From assembly GCF_000298235.1 (NCBI RefSeq), contig NZ_BAHE01000059.1, positions 1-50,689 of the forward strand: 50,689 nt of DNA, given 5' to 3'. The position numbers and the translations under genes are program-made. Shown piece by piece: positions 1 through 9,051 of this stretch (positions are counted from its first letter, which is position 1; each line of letters starts with the position of its first letter). Under the pieces are notes generated by a model. It was given only the letters and a program-made list of their open reading frames with translations, was not told where the DNA came from and did not search any database. This DNA comes from Gordonia namibiensis NBRC 108229. Lineage in GTDB: Bacteria > Actinomycetota > Actinomycetes > Mycobacteriales > Mycobacteriaceae.

Positions 1-30
1 AGGAGCTTGCGACGAGCCGTATCGAAACCA
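1..30. repeat. Family B intergenic repeat, partial copy at window edge
   Basis: The first 30 bases (AGGAGCTTGCGACGAGCCGT followed by ATCGAAACCA) are the reverse complement of the core of the 69-bp repeat units at the other end of the window. The copy is cut by the window edge and lies just past the 3' end of the methyltransferase gene, the usual position for this repeat here. Confidence 0.7.
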
Positions 31-34
31 GGGC

Positions 35-796
35 CTACCGCTTGCGCAGCACCAGCACGAGGTTGGTGCCCAGCACCTCGCGGAGGCCGGGGACGCGCAT
101 GACCCACCACATCCAGCGCGGGATGTAGCGGGGGAAGGCGGCCAGCAACTCGGCCCGATCGGTCGCCGATTCCGCCCAGCGCAGGCCGTCGGTCGCGTGG
201 ACGGCGAACAGCGACGTCCCGAAGAGGTTCTTGGGCGGATGGCCGTGACGACGCGTGTAGAGACGCGCCGCGCGGTGCCCGCCGAGGTAATGGGTGAGAC
301 CCATCTCGTGGCCGCCGAACGGACCCCACCACAGCGTGTAGCTGATGATGACGACGCCGCCCGGGCGGGTCACGCGCAGCATGTCGTCGGCCATCTCCCA
401 CGGCGTCGACGTGTGTTCGACGACGTTCGACGACAACGTCACGTCGATGCAGTCGTCGGCGAAGGGCAGGTTCTGGCCCGACCCGCGGACCGACCCGCGG
501 TGTTCGAGACCACCGGCATGCATCTCCGCCGGGTCCGGTTCGACCGACATGTAGTGCGCACCCCGTGCGCGGAAGGCGTCGGCGAAGTAGCCGGGACCGC
601 CGCCGACGTCGAGGATCACGCCGCCGTCGAGGTCGGGGACGAACGCCTCAACCATCTCTGCGGTGTCGGTCGCCAGTGCGCCGTAGAAGCGGGCGGGATC
701 GGACTGCTCGTACCGGAAGTCGTTCAGCAGCCCGGCCGCGCGCCGCAGGGTGGCCAGCCGGGCCATACGGTCGCGGCCGGAAGTCGTGGTCGTCAT
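35..796 (-). CDS. class I SAM-dependent methyltransferase (Rv0224c-like)
   Basis: A 253-residue class I methyltransferase with ATG start. The SAM-binding motif I is ILDVGGGPGYF at about residues 61-71. An acidic residue follows strand beta-2 (VEPDP, about 85-89), and the post-motif region NLPFADDCIDV (about 109-119) is typical of the Methyltransf_11 family. There is no signal peptide, so it should be cytosolic or peripheral. The C-terminus has a Trp/Arg-rich patch (IPRWMWWVMRVPG) that could contact membrane. It diverges from the glycosyltransferase gene, and this pairing matches the Rv0224c-Rv0225 arrangement in mycobacteria, which suggests a role in modifying a glycolipid or polysaccharide intermediate. 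The substrate cannot be read from sequence. Confidence 0.85.
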   Translation of the reverse strand: MTTTTSGRDRMARLATLRRAAGLLNDFRYEQSDPARFYGALATDTAEMVEAFVPDLDGGVILDVGGGPGYFADAFRARGAHYMSVEPDPAEMHAGGLEHRGSVRGSGQNLPFADDCIDVTLSSNVVEHTSTPWEMADDMLRVTRPGGVVIISYTLWWGPFGGHEMGLTHYLGGHRAARLYTRRHGHPPKNLFGTSLFAVHATDGLRWAESATDRAELLAAFPRYIPRWMWWVMRVPGLREVLGTNLVLVLRKR

Positions 797-864
797 CGTC
801 GGGAAACTCTAATCGACCGGAGTCTCGGCAGATCATCAGCTACTCGGCGGTAGGCTGTCGTGCG

Positions 865-2013
865 ATGCGCGTACCTTCCGACGTCCTGCTGCTGTGCTGG
901 CGGGATACCCGCCACCCTCAGGGCGGTGGCAGTGAGACCTATCTGGAACGCGTCGGCGCCGAACTGGCCCGACGCGGCGCACGCGTGACCTTTCTGACCT
1001 CCGCATATCCGGGCGCGGCCGACGAGGAGTACCGCGACGGCATGCGATTTGTGCGTGCCGGCGGGCGGATCACCGTGTATCCGCGCATGCTGACGACGAT
1101 CCTGGCCGGTCGTCTCGGCTTCGGGCCGCTCCGGGACTGCCGTCCGGAGGTCGTCGTCGACACCCAGAACGGGGTGCCGTTCTTCGCGACCGCCGTCGCC
1201 TCGGCGCCGACCGTGGTGCTGGTCCATCACTGTCACCGCGAGCAGTGGCCGGTCGCCGGTCGGCTGCTCGGGCACATCGGATGGTTCATCGAGTCCCGGC
1301 TCTCGCCGAGGATTCATCGCCGGAACCGCTACGTCACGGTGTCCACGCCGTCGAAGACCGAACTCGTGGCGCTCGGCGTCGATGCAGATCGGATCTCCGT
1401 CGTGCGCAACGGCATCGACCCCGTACCCGCGGAAGCGGTTCTCGCCGCGCAGTCCTCCGGCACCGGTACCGAGCCGGTGCGTCTGTGTGTCCTGTCGCGC
1501 CTGGTGCCGCACAAGCAGGTCGAGGACGCGCTGACGGTCCTGGCGCAGCTGCGACGGTCCGGAATCGACGTCGAACTCGACGTCATCGGCGGCGGTTGGT
1601 GGTCCGACGAACTGCGCTCGGCGGCAACCGAACTCGAGGTCGACGACGCGGTCACCTTCCACGGCCATGTCAGCGAGGAGCGCAAGCACGAGCTGCTCTC
1701 GCGGGCCCGGGTCCACCTCATGCCCTCCCGCAAAGAGGGGTGGGGTCTGGCAGTCGTCGAAGCCGCGCAGCACGGGGTCCCGACCATCGGCTACCGCAGC
1801 TCGGTCGGTCTCACCGACTCCATCGACGACGGCAACACCGGTCTCCTCGTCGACGGGGTCGATGAATTGGTCAGCGCCACACGGAAACTCATCGACAACC
1901 CGGACGAGGCCCAGCGACTCGGGGACAACGCGCGGGTCCGCGCGGGCCGCTACTCCTGGGCCGCCACCTGCGACGGGTTCATCGAGACGTTCGACGCCGT
2001 TCTCGCGCGCTGA
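865..2013 (+). CDS. GT4-family glycosyltransferase (Rv0225-like)
   Basis: A 382-residue GT-B glycosyltransferase. The ATG at 865 is chosen because residues from there (MRVPSDVLLLCWRD) begin the Rossmann fold, while upstream in-frame sequence is Arg-rich and non-protein-like. The donor-binding EX7E region is visible in the C-terminal half (RKEGWGLAVVEAAQHGVPTI), preceded by a VNRN-type segment (VVRNGID) and the start of the second Rossmann domain (LCVLSRLVPHKQVEDAL). An early GGGSETYLERVGAELARRG segment is typical of the GT4 acceptor domain. It probably transfers a sugar from a nucleotide-sugar donor on the cytosolic face. Its 3' end overlaps that of the convergent membrane-protein gene by 35 bp. 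Acceptor and sugar are unknown. Confidence 0.88.
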   Translation: MRVPSDVLLLCWRDTRHPQGGGSETYLERVGAELARRGARVTFLTSAYPGAADEEYRDGMRFVRAGGRITVYPRMLTTILAGRLGFGPLRDCRPEVVVDTQNGVPFFATAVASAPTVVLVHHCHREQWPVAGRLLGHIGWFIESRLSPRIHRRNRYVTVSTPSKTELVALGVDADRISVVRNGIDPVPAEAVLAAQSSGTGTEPVRLCVLSRLVPHKQVEDALTVLAQLRRSGIDVELDVIGGGWWSDELRSAATELEVDDAVTFHGHVSEERKHELLSRARVHLMPSRKEGWGLAVVEAAQHGVPTIGYRSSVGLTDSIDDGNTGLLVDGVDELVSATRKLIDNPDEAQRLGDNARVRAGRYSWAATCDGFIETFDAVLAR

Positions 2014-3694
2014 CGACGACCGCCCCTGCGACGCCGGCGAGCAGCATCGCCGCCCACAGGAGGTGCGCGGCGATCGCCAGAGCCCGATCGGCGGCTCCCG
2101 CTCCACGATCGGCCGGGGCGTCGACCCGGTACAGCCGTAGATCGTCTCCGTTGTGGACGAGCCGCGCGTCCGCTGCGAGCCGGGTGGGCGGGGAATCGTT
2201 CTCGACGAGAACCCAACCCACGCCGAGCGCCGCGAGATGGTCGGGGGAACCGCCGGCCTCGAGCGCCGACGCCACAGCCGCAGCGTGCTCGTTCGGTGGA
2301 TCGACGACCTCGCCGTCGACGGTCAGTGCACCCGACTCGATCACCGGGGCCCGCAGCATCCGCGCCGCGGGATCGAGTGAGACGCCGTCCGCGAAACGGT
2401 AGTGCCGCACGGTGTCCGCGGGCCACAGCGCGACCGATCCCTGGTCGCCGGGCACGATCTCTGCCACCGCGGCCCAGTCGTCGGGGTAGGCCACCGGCCG
2501 CACCGAACCGCCCGCACCCCAGGCGAGATCGGGCAGCGGCGCCACGGCGAGCAACACGACCCCGACGAACGCGAAGCCCGCCGGCACCCGCCTACAGGCC
2601 GCCGCGACCGCACCGGCCACGGCCAGCGCGACCCCGGGGACGAGCAGCGCGGAGAACTTCTGGGTGTCGCGGAGCAGGCCGGCACCGGGAACGTGCTCGA
2701 CCCCGAACTCCAACAACCACTCTCCCGGGCCGAAGGAGCTGAAGATCAGCACGAGTACGACGGCGACGGTCAGCGCGCCGATACCGCGGACCAGCGGATC
2801 GAGTGATGTCCGACGCCGCACGAGGCAGATGACACCGGCCGCGATCACGAGGAACAGGCACAGCGTCGCGATCGCCGCCCACCAGATGGTGCGACTGGCG
2901 GGCACGGCATCGGCGTTCCAGATGCCGCCCAGGGACAGCACGGTTCCCACCGGACCGAGTCCCGGCTCCGACCGGAGGCCGAAGGCTTCGACACTGACGC
3001 GGGCGGAAGTGGTGGTGGCATCGCTGATCATGGCCGTCACGACCCACGGCAGCGCGCTCAGAACCCACAGGCCGGCGGCCACGAACGAAGGGTGCAGTCC
3101 GACCGGACGGCAGCTGAGCCCCACGGCCAGCACGACCCCGGCGAGTACCGAACCTGTTGGCGTCAGTCCGGCGGCCGCCAGCAGTCCGCCGAGCCGGAGG
3201 AACCGCGCCGTGTCGCGTCGGTCCCGAAGTTCCGACGCCGCAACGAGAATCCAGCCCAGGGTGGCGTATCCGACCAGCAGACTCCAGTGCCCCTGCAGGA
3301 GCCGTTCGGCGACGTAGGGGTTCCAGATCGCCGCAAGAGCTGCGGCGACCGCACCTGCACGTCCGGCACCGGGGACGAGCCGGAACGCCAGCCGGCCGAA
3401 ACCGACCCCGGCGAAAATCAAGGCGGCCAGCAGAATCGCGGTGACCACCGTGCCGCCGTCGACGACCGTCGACGCCATTGCGACGAACCAGTCCTGCGGC
3501 ACCGCGCGCGGCGGCAGGTCGCCGATGCCCAGCGTGGTGTCGGTGATGTGGGTGCGCGGCGTCGACACTGCGTCCCGGTACAGGAGGTAACCAGGTCCGA
3601 CGCCGAACAACCCCGGGAGCAGTGGCGCCAGGACAGATACGGCCGCAACGACACTCGTCAGGTAGAGCGTCGGGAGCAACCGTCCGGAGAACAC
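1979..3694 (-). CDS. polytopic membrane protein, GT-C-like (Rv0226c-like)
   Basis: A 571-residue integral membrane protein starting at GTG. It has roughly a dozen hydrophobic segments through about residue 390, then a soluble extracytoplasmic stretch (about 395-535) and a final membrane helix near the C-terminus (AIAAHLLWAAMLLAGVAGAVVV). The RDTQKF segment before a helix resembles motifs in membrane GT-C glycosyltransferases and their relatives. The homologous locus in M. tuberculosis holds Rv0226c, an uncharacterised transmembrane protein. It starts 15 nt after the stop of the CitE-like gene on the same strand, so the two are probably co-transcribed. Catalysis is not demonstrable from sequence; a structural role in envelope polymer export is equally possible. 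Confidence 0.8.
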   Translation of the reverse strand: MFSGRLLPTLYLTSVVAAVSVLAPLLPGLFGVGPGYLLYRDAVSTPRTHITDTTLGIGDLPPRAVPQDWFVAMASTVVDGGTVVTAILLAALIFAGVGFGRLAFRLVPGAGRAGAVAAALAAIWNPYVAERLLQGHWSLLVGYATLGWILVAASELRDRRDTARFLRLGGLLAAAGLTPTGSVLAGVVLAVGLSCRPVGLHPSFVAAGLWVLSALPWVVTAMISDATTTSARVSVEAFGLRSEPGLGPVGTVLSLGGIWNADAVPASRTIWWAAIATLCLFLVIAAGVICLVRRRTSLDPLVRGIGALTVAVVLVLIFSSFGPGEWLLEFGVEHVPGAGLLRDTQKFSALLVPGVALAVAGAVAAACRRVPAGFAFVGVVLLAVAPLPDLAWGAGGSVRPVAYPDDWAAVAEIVPGDQGSVALWPADTVRHYRFADGVSLDPAARMLRAPVIESGALTVDGEVVDPPNEHAAAVASALEAGGSPDHLAALGVGWVLVENDSPPTRLAADARLVHNGDDLRLYRVDAPADRGAGAADRALAIAAHLLWAAMLLAGVAGAVVVSARERRRTSR

Positions 3695-3709
3695 CGCGGC
3701 CCGTGCGGA

Positions 3710-4645
3710 TCAGAAGTGGTGGGTGTCCGACGGCGCGGGTGCGTGCACCGGGTCGTCGTCGAACTCCGACTCGGTGATGCCGTAGGCGCGCGCGAGGTCG
3801 AGGATCTTGGTGGCGCGTGCGATGCGGGGAAGGTCCGAACCGTTGCGGATCTCCCCGCCGTCCCGCTCGAACTCGGCGAAGAACTCCCGCGCCCAGGTGA
3901 TCTCGTCTTGAGAGGGCGAGAGGCCTTCGTTGACCGGGGCGCACTGCGCGGGGGTCAGGCAGATCTTGCCGGTCATGCCGAACTCCGCACTGACCGCAGT
4001 GGCCTCGCTCAGCTTGAGAGCACTGGAACCCACGGTCGGGCCGTCGATGGCGCTGGGGAGGTGAGCTGCCTTGGCGGCGATGGTGAATCGCGACCGGGCG
4101 TAGGCGAGGGTCTGCGGGTTGTCGCCGAAGCCGGTGTCCCGGCGGAAGTCGCCGATACCGAAGGCGAGGCGGAAGGTGCCCTTGGCGGAGGCGATCTCGC
4201 TGATCCGCTCGAGTCCGCGGGCGGTCTCGACGAGGGCGACGATCGGGAGACCCGGTAGGCGCTTGGCGGTCTCGGTCACGTGGTCGACGGACTCGACCAT
4301 CGCCAGCATGACGCCGCCGATCGCGGTCTGCGCGAGTGCTTCCAGATCATCGGCCCACCACGGGGTGCCGAAGCCGTTGATGCGGACCCATTCACCGGCG
4401 CCGGGACCGGAACCGTCCTTGGGGCCGATCCAGCGCACGACGTTGTTCCGCGCCTCGACCTTGTCCTTGGGAGCCACCGCGTCTTCGATGTCGAGCACGA
4501 CGATGTCGGCGCGCGAGCGAGCCGCCGGCTCGAACTTCGCGTAGTGGGCGCCGTTGACCAGGAGCCAGCTGCGGGCCAGCACCGGATCGATACGCGAACC
4601 GACATCGGTCGATTCGGCGTCGTAGGTCGTGTTCTCGTCGTACAT
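3710..4645 (-). CDS. HpcH/HpaI aldolase / CitE-like CoA-ester lyase
   Basis: A 311-residue TIM-barrel protein of the citrate lyase beta-subunit family. Motifs are VVLDIEDAVAPKDKVEAR (Asp-Glu-Asp near the metal site), VRINGFGTPW (substrate Arg), ALVETARGLERI (metal-binding Glu) and FGIGDFRRDTG. A typical C-terminal SALKLSEATAVSAEFGMTGKI segment is followed by LTPAQ. CitE-like proteins of this size without CitD/CitF partners usually act on 3-hydroxyacyl- or malyl-type CoA esters. The ATG at 4645 is preceded by a GAGAGA Shine-Dalgarno sequence. The gene leads the downstream Rv0226c-like gene by 15 nt. It has no counterpart at this point in the M. tuberculosis order, so it looks like an insertion. 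Confidence 0.88.
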   Translation of the reverse strand: MYDENTTYDAESTDVGSRIDPVLARSWLLVNGAHYAKFEPAARSRADIVVLDIEDAVAPKDKVEARNNVVRWIGPKDGSGPGAGEWVRINGFGTPWWADDLEALAQTAIGGVMLAMVESVDHVTETAKRLPGLPIVALVETARGLERISEIASAKGTFRLAFGIGDFRRDTGFGDNPQTLAYARSRFTIAAKAAHLPSAIDGPTVGSSALKLSEATAVSAEFGMTGKICLTPAQCAPVNEGLSPSQDEITWAREFFAEFERDGGEIRNGSDLPRIARATKILDLARAYGITESEFDDDPVHAPAPSDTHHF

Positions 4646-4756
4646 CGGTATCTCTCGTCGGTGAATTCTGCAGCCTACCCATCGTTGCCTATGTCCGATG
4701 ACCGGTGCAAAGCACCCTGTGCGCGTGAGCCGGTACCAACTCGGCACACTTGATCC

Positions 4757-5947
4757 ATGCAGCAGACCCGTCCGACCCGGAGGCAACAGGCCTCGTCGGG
4801 GACCGTCGGGGCTGTCGGGTCGGTGGCCGTCGGATCGATGGTCGCCAACATCTGCATGTACGTGGTCCATCTCGCGGCGAGCGCGCGGTATCTGGATGTC
4901 AGCGAGTACGGCGAGTTCGCGGTCCTGCTGTCGGCGATGCTGGTGCTGGGTGTGCCCGCACTGGCGCTGCAGAACGTCGTAGCCCGCGAGGTCGTCCTGG
5001 GGCGCGACGAGCGGCGACTCCGGCGGGTGGGCATCCAGACGACGCTGTACGTGGTGGTCCTGGTCGCCGTCGCGACGCCGCTGGTTGCGTTGCTCATGCG
5101 CACGGGCGTGATGACGACACTGGCCGCTCTCGGTGCGGCCCCGCTGCTGGCGCTGATCGCCGCAGGTCAGGGCATCCTGCAGGGGCGCGGCGAGTTCCGG
5201 ACGTTGTCGTGGGTCCTGGCCGCGGTCGGGATCCTGCGCTCGATGCCGATCGTCGGCGCCTTCGTGCTGGGCGCCGGTCCGGCGGGTGGGCTGCTGGCCG
5301 GGACCATCGGTGCCGCGGTGTCGGCGGTGGTGGTCTGGGCGGTCGTCGGGAAGGTCGGGGAGCGCGTCTCGGATGCGGGCACGGTCGGGGTCCTCAGCGT
5401 CGTTCGCGCATCACAGGTGCAGCTGGTGCTGATCGTGGCGTCGTCGGTGGATCTCCTGCTCTCGCCGCGGGTTCTCGACGCCGAGTCGGTCGGCGTGTAC
5501 GCGCTCGGTGCGATCGCCACCAAGGTCGCGTTCTGGCTGCCGCAGGCCATCGGCGTGGTCTTCTATCCGCGCCTCGCCGACCCTGCCCGGTCTCGTGTCT
5601 CGCTGCGGCAGGCGGTGGCGGTGGTCGCCGGCGTCGGCGTGGTCCTGACTCTCGGCGCCGGACTCGCGGGACCGCTGGTGCCGATCGTCTTCGGCGACGG
5701 TTACGACGAGCTGGTCCCGCTCCTGTGGCTCTTCGCCTACATCGGCGCGGCCCTGGCCGTGCTCCAGGTGGTGCTGCTGTCGGCCATCGCCCGCGACCGC
5801 ACCCGGGTCGCCTTCGTGACCTGGATCGTCGTGGCGACCGAGGTGGTGGTCATCCTCACCGTCGCCGGCTCGGTGGTCGGGGTGGCGGCCACCGCGGCCG
5901 TCGCGGTGACGATCGCGGCCACCGCCACGTGGGCGCTCACCCGCTGA
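4757..5947 (+). CDS. oligosaccharide flippase (Wzx/MATE-like)
   Basis: A 396-residue multi-spanning protein with about twelve hydrophobic segments. The N-terminal region (GSVAVGSMVANICMYVVHLA, then SARYLDVSEYGEFAVLLSAM) matches the first two helices of polysaccharide-biosynthesis flippases, including the LG..YG-type element after helix 1. The middle segment ASSVDLLLSPRVLDAESVGVYALGA and the later VFYPRLADP are also typical. It would move a polyprenyl-linked glycan across the inner membrane. It diverges from the CitE-like gene with a 111-bp shared promoter region. It is absent from the mycobacterial version of this locus as I remember it. Confidence 0.82.
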   Translation: MQQTRPTRRQQASSGTVGAVGSVAVGSMVANICMYVVHLAASARYLDVSEYGEFAVLLSAMLVLGVPALALQNVVAREVVLGRDERRLRRVGIQTTLYVVVLVAVATPLVALLMRTGVMTTLAALGAAPLLALIAAGQGILQGRGEFRTLSWVLAAVGILRSMPIVGAFVLGAGPAGGLLAGTIGAAVSAVVVWAVVGKVGERVSDAGTVGVLSVVRASQVQLVLIVASSVDLLLSPRVLDAESVGVYALGAIATKVAFWLPQAIGVVFYPRLADPARSRVSLRQAVAVVAGVGVVLTLGAGLAGPLVPIVFGDGYDELVPLLWLFAYIGAALAVLQVVLLSAIARDRTRVAFVTWIVVATEVVVILTVAGSVVGVAATAAVAVTIAATATWALTR

Positions 5948-6004
5948 TCATCGGGCTTCAGCAGGAACGTTGCCGAGCTCCGGATGTTTCGGCAGGGTGG
6001 ACAG

Positions 6005-6475
6005 ATGAGCGACAACGGAGTCACCAAGGTCACTGTCCAACGAGTCATCGAGGCGCCCGTCGACGCGGTCTTCGACATCCTCTCCAATCCCGAGAGGCAT
6101 CAGGCCATCGACGGCTCGGGGTTCATCCGCGGCGTCGACCACGCCGATCGCATCCAGAACGTCGGTGAGGTGTTCACGATGAACATGGAGGGCGACCACA
6201 TGGGCGGCGAGTACAAGACCGACAACCACGTGACCGGGTATGCCAAGGACAAGCTGCTGGCGTGGAAGACGACTCCCGCCGGCACCGAGCCTCCCGGCTG
6301 GGAGTGGTTGTGGGAGCTGGAGTCCCAGGGTCCCAACGAGACGCTGGTCCGCCACACCTACGACTGGTCGAAGGTCACCGACAAGAAGCTCCTCGAGCAG
6401 GTGAAGTTCCCGCTGGTGACCGAGGCCCAGCTCGAGGACACCCTCGGCCGTCTCGCGGCCCAGGCTGCTTCCTGA
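6005..6475 (+). CDS. SRPBCC-family protein
   Basis: A 156-residue START/Bet v1-like protein. It begins with a beta-strand typical of polyketide cyclase/dehydrase-type SRPBCC proteins (VTVQRVIEAPVDAVFDILSNPERHQAIDGSG) and ends in a long alpha helix (TEAQLEDTLGRLAAQAA). The ATG at 6005 is preferred over one 21 nt upstream because AGGGTGG lies at the right distance in front of it. Such proteins bind hydrophobic ligands in a cavity; the ligand cannot be predicted. It is cytosolic and sits 57 nt after the flippase on the same strand. Confidence 0.82.
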   Translation: MSDNGVTKVTVQRVIEAPVDAVFDILSNPERHQAIDGSGFIRGVDHADRIQNVGEVFTMNMEGDHMGGEYKTDNHVTGYAKDKLLAWKTTPAGTEPPGWEWLWELESQGPNETLVRHTYDWSKVTDKKLLEQVKFPLVTEAQLEDTLGRLAAQAAS

Positions 6476-6478
6476 GTT

Positions 6479-7681
6479 CTATCCGTCGGTTCCGGCGGTG
6501 ATCTCGCCGCCGGAGCGCCGGAACCTCGTGGGCAACCACGCCGGGTTGATCAGGAGAGCTCCGACGACCAGTGCGGCGACGCCGAGAACGCCGGTCGCGA
6601 TCGGCACGATGCGACCCCAGATCGTGATCGGGGTCGCGAGATCTGAAGCCAGACGCGACATCCGGGACTGCGTGGTGTCGTCGTAGGCGAAGGTCGCCTG
6701 CAGGTGCGGCAGCCGGAAGTCCGCGGGCACACCGGGAGTGCCGTCGGGGAAGGCGTAGAACTCGTCGACGGTGATCTTCGCGTCGACGATCGTGCCTGTT
6801 CGCGGTTCGACGGCGAGGTCCCACGAACTGCGGTGTCGCAAAGTGGCAGTCAGGTCGCGACGCGGGCCGTCGAGGCCGAACCACGACGCCGGGCGGGTGA
6901 TGACGACGTCGGTGCCGACCGGCCTGCCGAACGCGGCGCGGGCGAGGTCGGTCTCGGGGACCTCGGCGCGGAACCGGGCGACGTCCTTGCCGACGACCTC
7001 GGTGTCGCCGTCGTATTTCAGGGGCACGGTCGTCCGGGTGACCACGTCGAAGAACTCGTGGTCGGTCAGGCTGATGTCGAAGGGCAGCAGGTAGGTGAAA
7101 CCGCGGCGGTCGGGGACCAGCACCGGCGCCTCGTTGCTGTCGTACTGGATCTCCGACGCCCCGCGTGCGGAGAGCTGCGGTTCGGCGGTCTCCCGGTCGA
7201 GCGTCACCCGGTCCTTGACCGCGTCGATCGTGGCGTCGTTGCAGGCATCCGGCGAATCGGCGTCGGCGTCGCTGCCCGGCCGCGGATCCTCCGGCTCCAC
7301 TGCCCGGTCGTCGATGCGCAGCGTCTCGGCCTGGACCGAGGTGCCGGCCTGCAGCGTCACGCGGTGTTCGTCGGACGGCTGCACCGCGACGACCCGCTGC
7401 TGGCGGACCAGATCGGCGTCGAGTGTCCGTGCCGCGGGCGTGGCCAGCGAGCAGCGGTCGAGGATCGTCGCGTCCTCGGCGGTGGCGACCGTGGTGAAGT
7501 CGGTGCTCAGCGGGATCTCGCGGAAGTTGCCCACGAGCAGCGTCGGCAGGGCGATGGTCACCGCGATAAGAAAGCTGCCGATGAAGATGAGCGTCGGTCC
7601 GGCCAGGTCCGCGGTGGACCAGCGGTGAGGTGCGGACTGTTCCTCCGCGGGGGAGGGCACCGGGGACGGCTCCGAAGACAT
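6479..7681 (-). CDS. DUF3068 / PorA-family membrane protein (Rv0227c-like)
   Basis: A 400-residue protein with one N-terminal membrane helix (DLAGPTLIFIGSFLIAVTIA), a large extracytoplasmic domain, and a C-terminal helix (IVPIATGVLGVAALVVGALL). This two-anchor topology and the position next to the acyltransferase match Rv0227c and the DUF3068 family. The ATG at 7681 is used; a GTG at 7705 would add eight residues and neither has a convincing Shine-Dalgarno. The gene diverges from the acyltransferase gene with only about 44 bp between starts. Its 3' end is 3 bp from the SRPBCC stop. No catalytic motif is visible. Confidence 0.82.
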   Translation of the reverse strand: MSSEPSPVPSPAEEQSAPHRWSTADLAGPTLIFIGSFLIAVTIALPTLLVGNFREIPLSTDFTTVATAEDATILDRCSLATPAARTLDADLVRQQRVVAVQPSDEHRVTLQAGTSVQAETLRIDDRAVEPEDPRPGSDADADSPDACNDATIDAVKDRVTLDRETAEPQLSARGASEIQYDSNEAPVLVPDRRGFTYLLPFDISLTDHEFFDVVTRTTVPLKYDGDTEVVGKDVARFRAEVPETDLARAAFGRPVGTDVVITRPASWFGLDGPRRDLTATLRHRSSWDLAVEPRTGTIVDAKITVDEFYAFPDGTPGVPADFRLPHLQATFAYDDTTQSRMSRLASDLATPITIWGRIVPIATGVLGVAALVVGALLINPAWLPTRFRRSGGEITAGTDG

Positions 7682-7725
7682 GGTGGCGAGGGTAGTGGAT
7701 GCCACCGGGCTACAGTGTCACCAGC

Positions 7726-9051
7726 ATGACCAGCACCGACTCCGCCCGCGACTCTGTCGCCGCATCGAACACCGACTCCGTCGCCGCATCGAACACCGAC
7801 TCTGTCGCCGCATCGAACGCCGCCGCCGTCGCGGCTTCAGACCCCGATGCCCGCTCCGGGGCGTCGTCGCACTCCGACGCGGCCGCCCCGGCCGTCACCT
7901 CGCGACGCTTCTACCCGCAACTCGAGGGCATGCGTGCCCTGGCCGCGATCGGCGTCCTGATCACGCACGTGGCCTTCCAGACGCGGGCCGTCGAGATCGC
8001 GGTCCTCGGCCCGGTGCTCGGCCGCCTCGACCTCGCCGTCGCGCTGTTCTTCGGCCTCTCCGGTTTCCTGCTGTGGCGGCCGTGGGTCGACGCTGCGCAT
8101 CGAGGTTCCGGGCATCCGTCGATCCCGCGCTATCTCGAGCACCGCGTCGTCCGCATCTGGCCGGCGTACGTGGTGGTCGTCGTGCTGGTGCTGCTTCTTC
8201 TGCCCGAGGCCCAGGGCGCCGACTTCGACGTCTGGCTCGCCAATCTCACCCTGACCCAGGTCTTCGTACCCCTGACGTTGACCGCGGGACTCACCCAGAT
8301 GTGGAGCCTGTCGGTCGAGATCGCCTTCTACGCGCTGCTCCCGCTCATCGGTCTCGCCCTGGTGCGATTGCGGGGCCGGCGGGCAAGCGCGCGCATCCCG
8401 GTGCTCCTGGTGCTCGGCGCCCTCAGCCTCGGCTGGGCCTGGGTGGGCACCTCGCTGCCCGTCGCCGATGGTGTGGAGACCAAGAACTGGGTGTTCGGTC
8501 ACCTGCCGTGGTTCGTCGCCGGTCTGATCCTCGCCGAGGTCGCGGGCGTGCTCGACACCGCAGGCGCGCCACGCGGGCGGTGGATGAACCTGGTCGTACG
8601 ACTCAGCGCGAATCGGTGGCTGATGCTCGCGGTCCTCGTTGCCGCCTACGGGCTGGCGTGCACCCGGCTCGCCGGCCCGACCGGACTCGGTGACGTCACC
8701 AACATCGAGTTCGTCACCAAGATGGTCCTCGGTGCACTGTGCGGCTACGCGCTTCTCGCACCGCTCGTCTGCAACCCGGGCCCGTTCCGCTTCCTCACCT
8801 CACGCGTGATGCTCGCGCTGGGACGCTGGTCCTACGGCATCTTCATCTGGCACGTCGCAGTCCTCGCGGTCGTCTTCCCGCTGTTCGGCATCGTGCCGTT
8901 CAACGGCGACACCCTACTGGTCCTGGTGATCACACTGGGACTCTCGATCGGGATCGCAGCGGCGTCCTACGCGTTCATCGAGGAACCGGCGCGGAACTGG
9001 TTGCGTAACCGCGAGACACGACGCCGGAAGCGCGCCCCCGCCGCTCCCTGA
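7726..9051 (+). CDS. acyltransferase 3 family membrane protein (Rv0228-like)
   Basis: A 441-residue AT3 acyltransferase. The signature FYPQLEGMRALAAIGVLITH, with the conserved Arg and a catalytic-type His ten or so residues later, begins around residue 60. About ten membrane helices follow, ending with a YAFIEEPARNWL segment characteristic of OafA-type enzymes. It would O-acylate an envelope glycan or glycolipid. Before the catalytic domain lies a Ser/Ala/Asp-rich, presumably disordered cytoplasmic tail of about 55 residues built partly from three 8-residue repeats. The stop codon TGA falls inside a copy of the family A repeat (GCTCCCTGAGG). The last 85 nt overlap the antisense 3' end of aftD. 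Confidence 0.88.
   Translation: MTSTDSARDSVAASNTDSVAASNTDSVAASNAAAVAASDPDARSGASSHSDAAAPAVTSRRFYPQLEGMRALAAIGVLITHVAFQTRAVEIAVLGPVLGRLDLAVALFFGLSGFLLWRPWVDAAHRGSGHPSIPRYLEHRVVRIWPAYVVVVVLVLLLLPEAQGADFDVWLANLTLTQVFVPLTLTAGLTQMWSLSVEIAFYALLPLIGLALVRLRGRRASARIPVLLVLGALSLGWAWVGTSLPVADGVETKNWVFGHLPWFVAGLILAEVAGVLDTAGAPRGRWMNLVVRLSANRWLMLAVLVAAYGLACTRLAGPTGLGDVTNIEFVTKMVLGALCGYALLAPLVCNPGPFRFLTSRVMLALGRWSYGIFIWHVAVLAVVFPLFGIVPFNGDTLLVLVITLGLSIGIAAASYAFIEEPARNWLRNRETRRRKRAPAAP
7750..7821 (+). repeat. three tandem 24-bp repeats inside the acyltransferase gene
   Basis: Three in-frame 24-bp units each encode DSVAASN plus T or A. Units 1 and 2 differ by a single silent C/T change, and unit 3 changes only near its end. 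Near-identity at the DNA level points to recent duplication by slippage. Confidence 0.9.

Noticed and set aside
793..2106. Long minus-strand open frame opposite the glycosyltransferase
   Set aside because: High GC keeps antisense frames open; the Asp/Arg/Gly-rich translation shows no fold and the sense frame has clear GT4 motifs.
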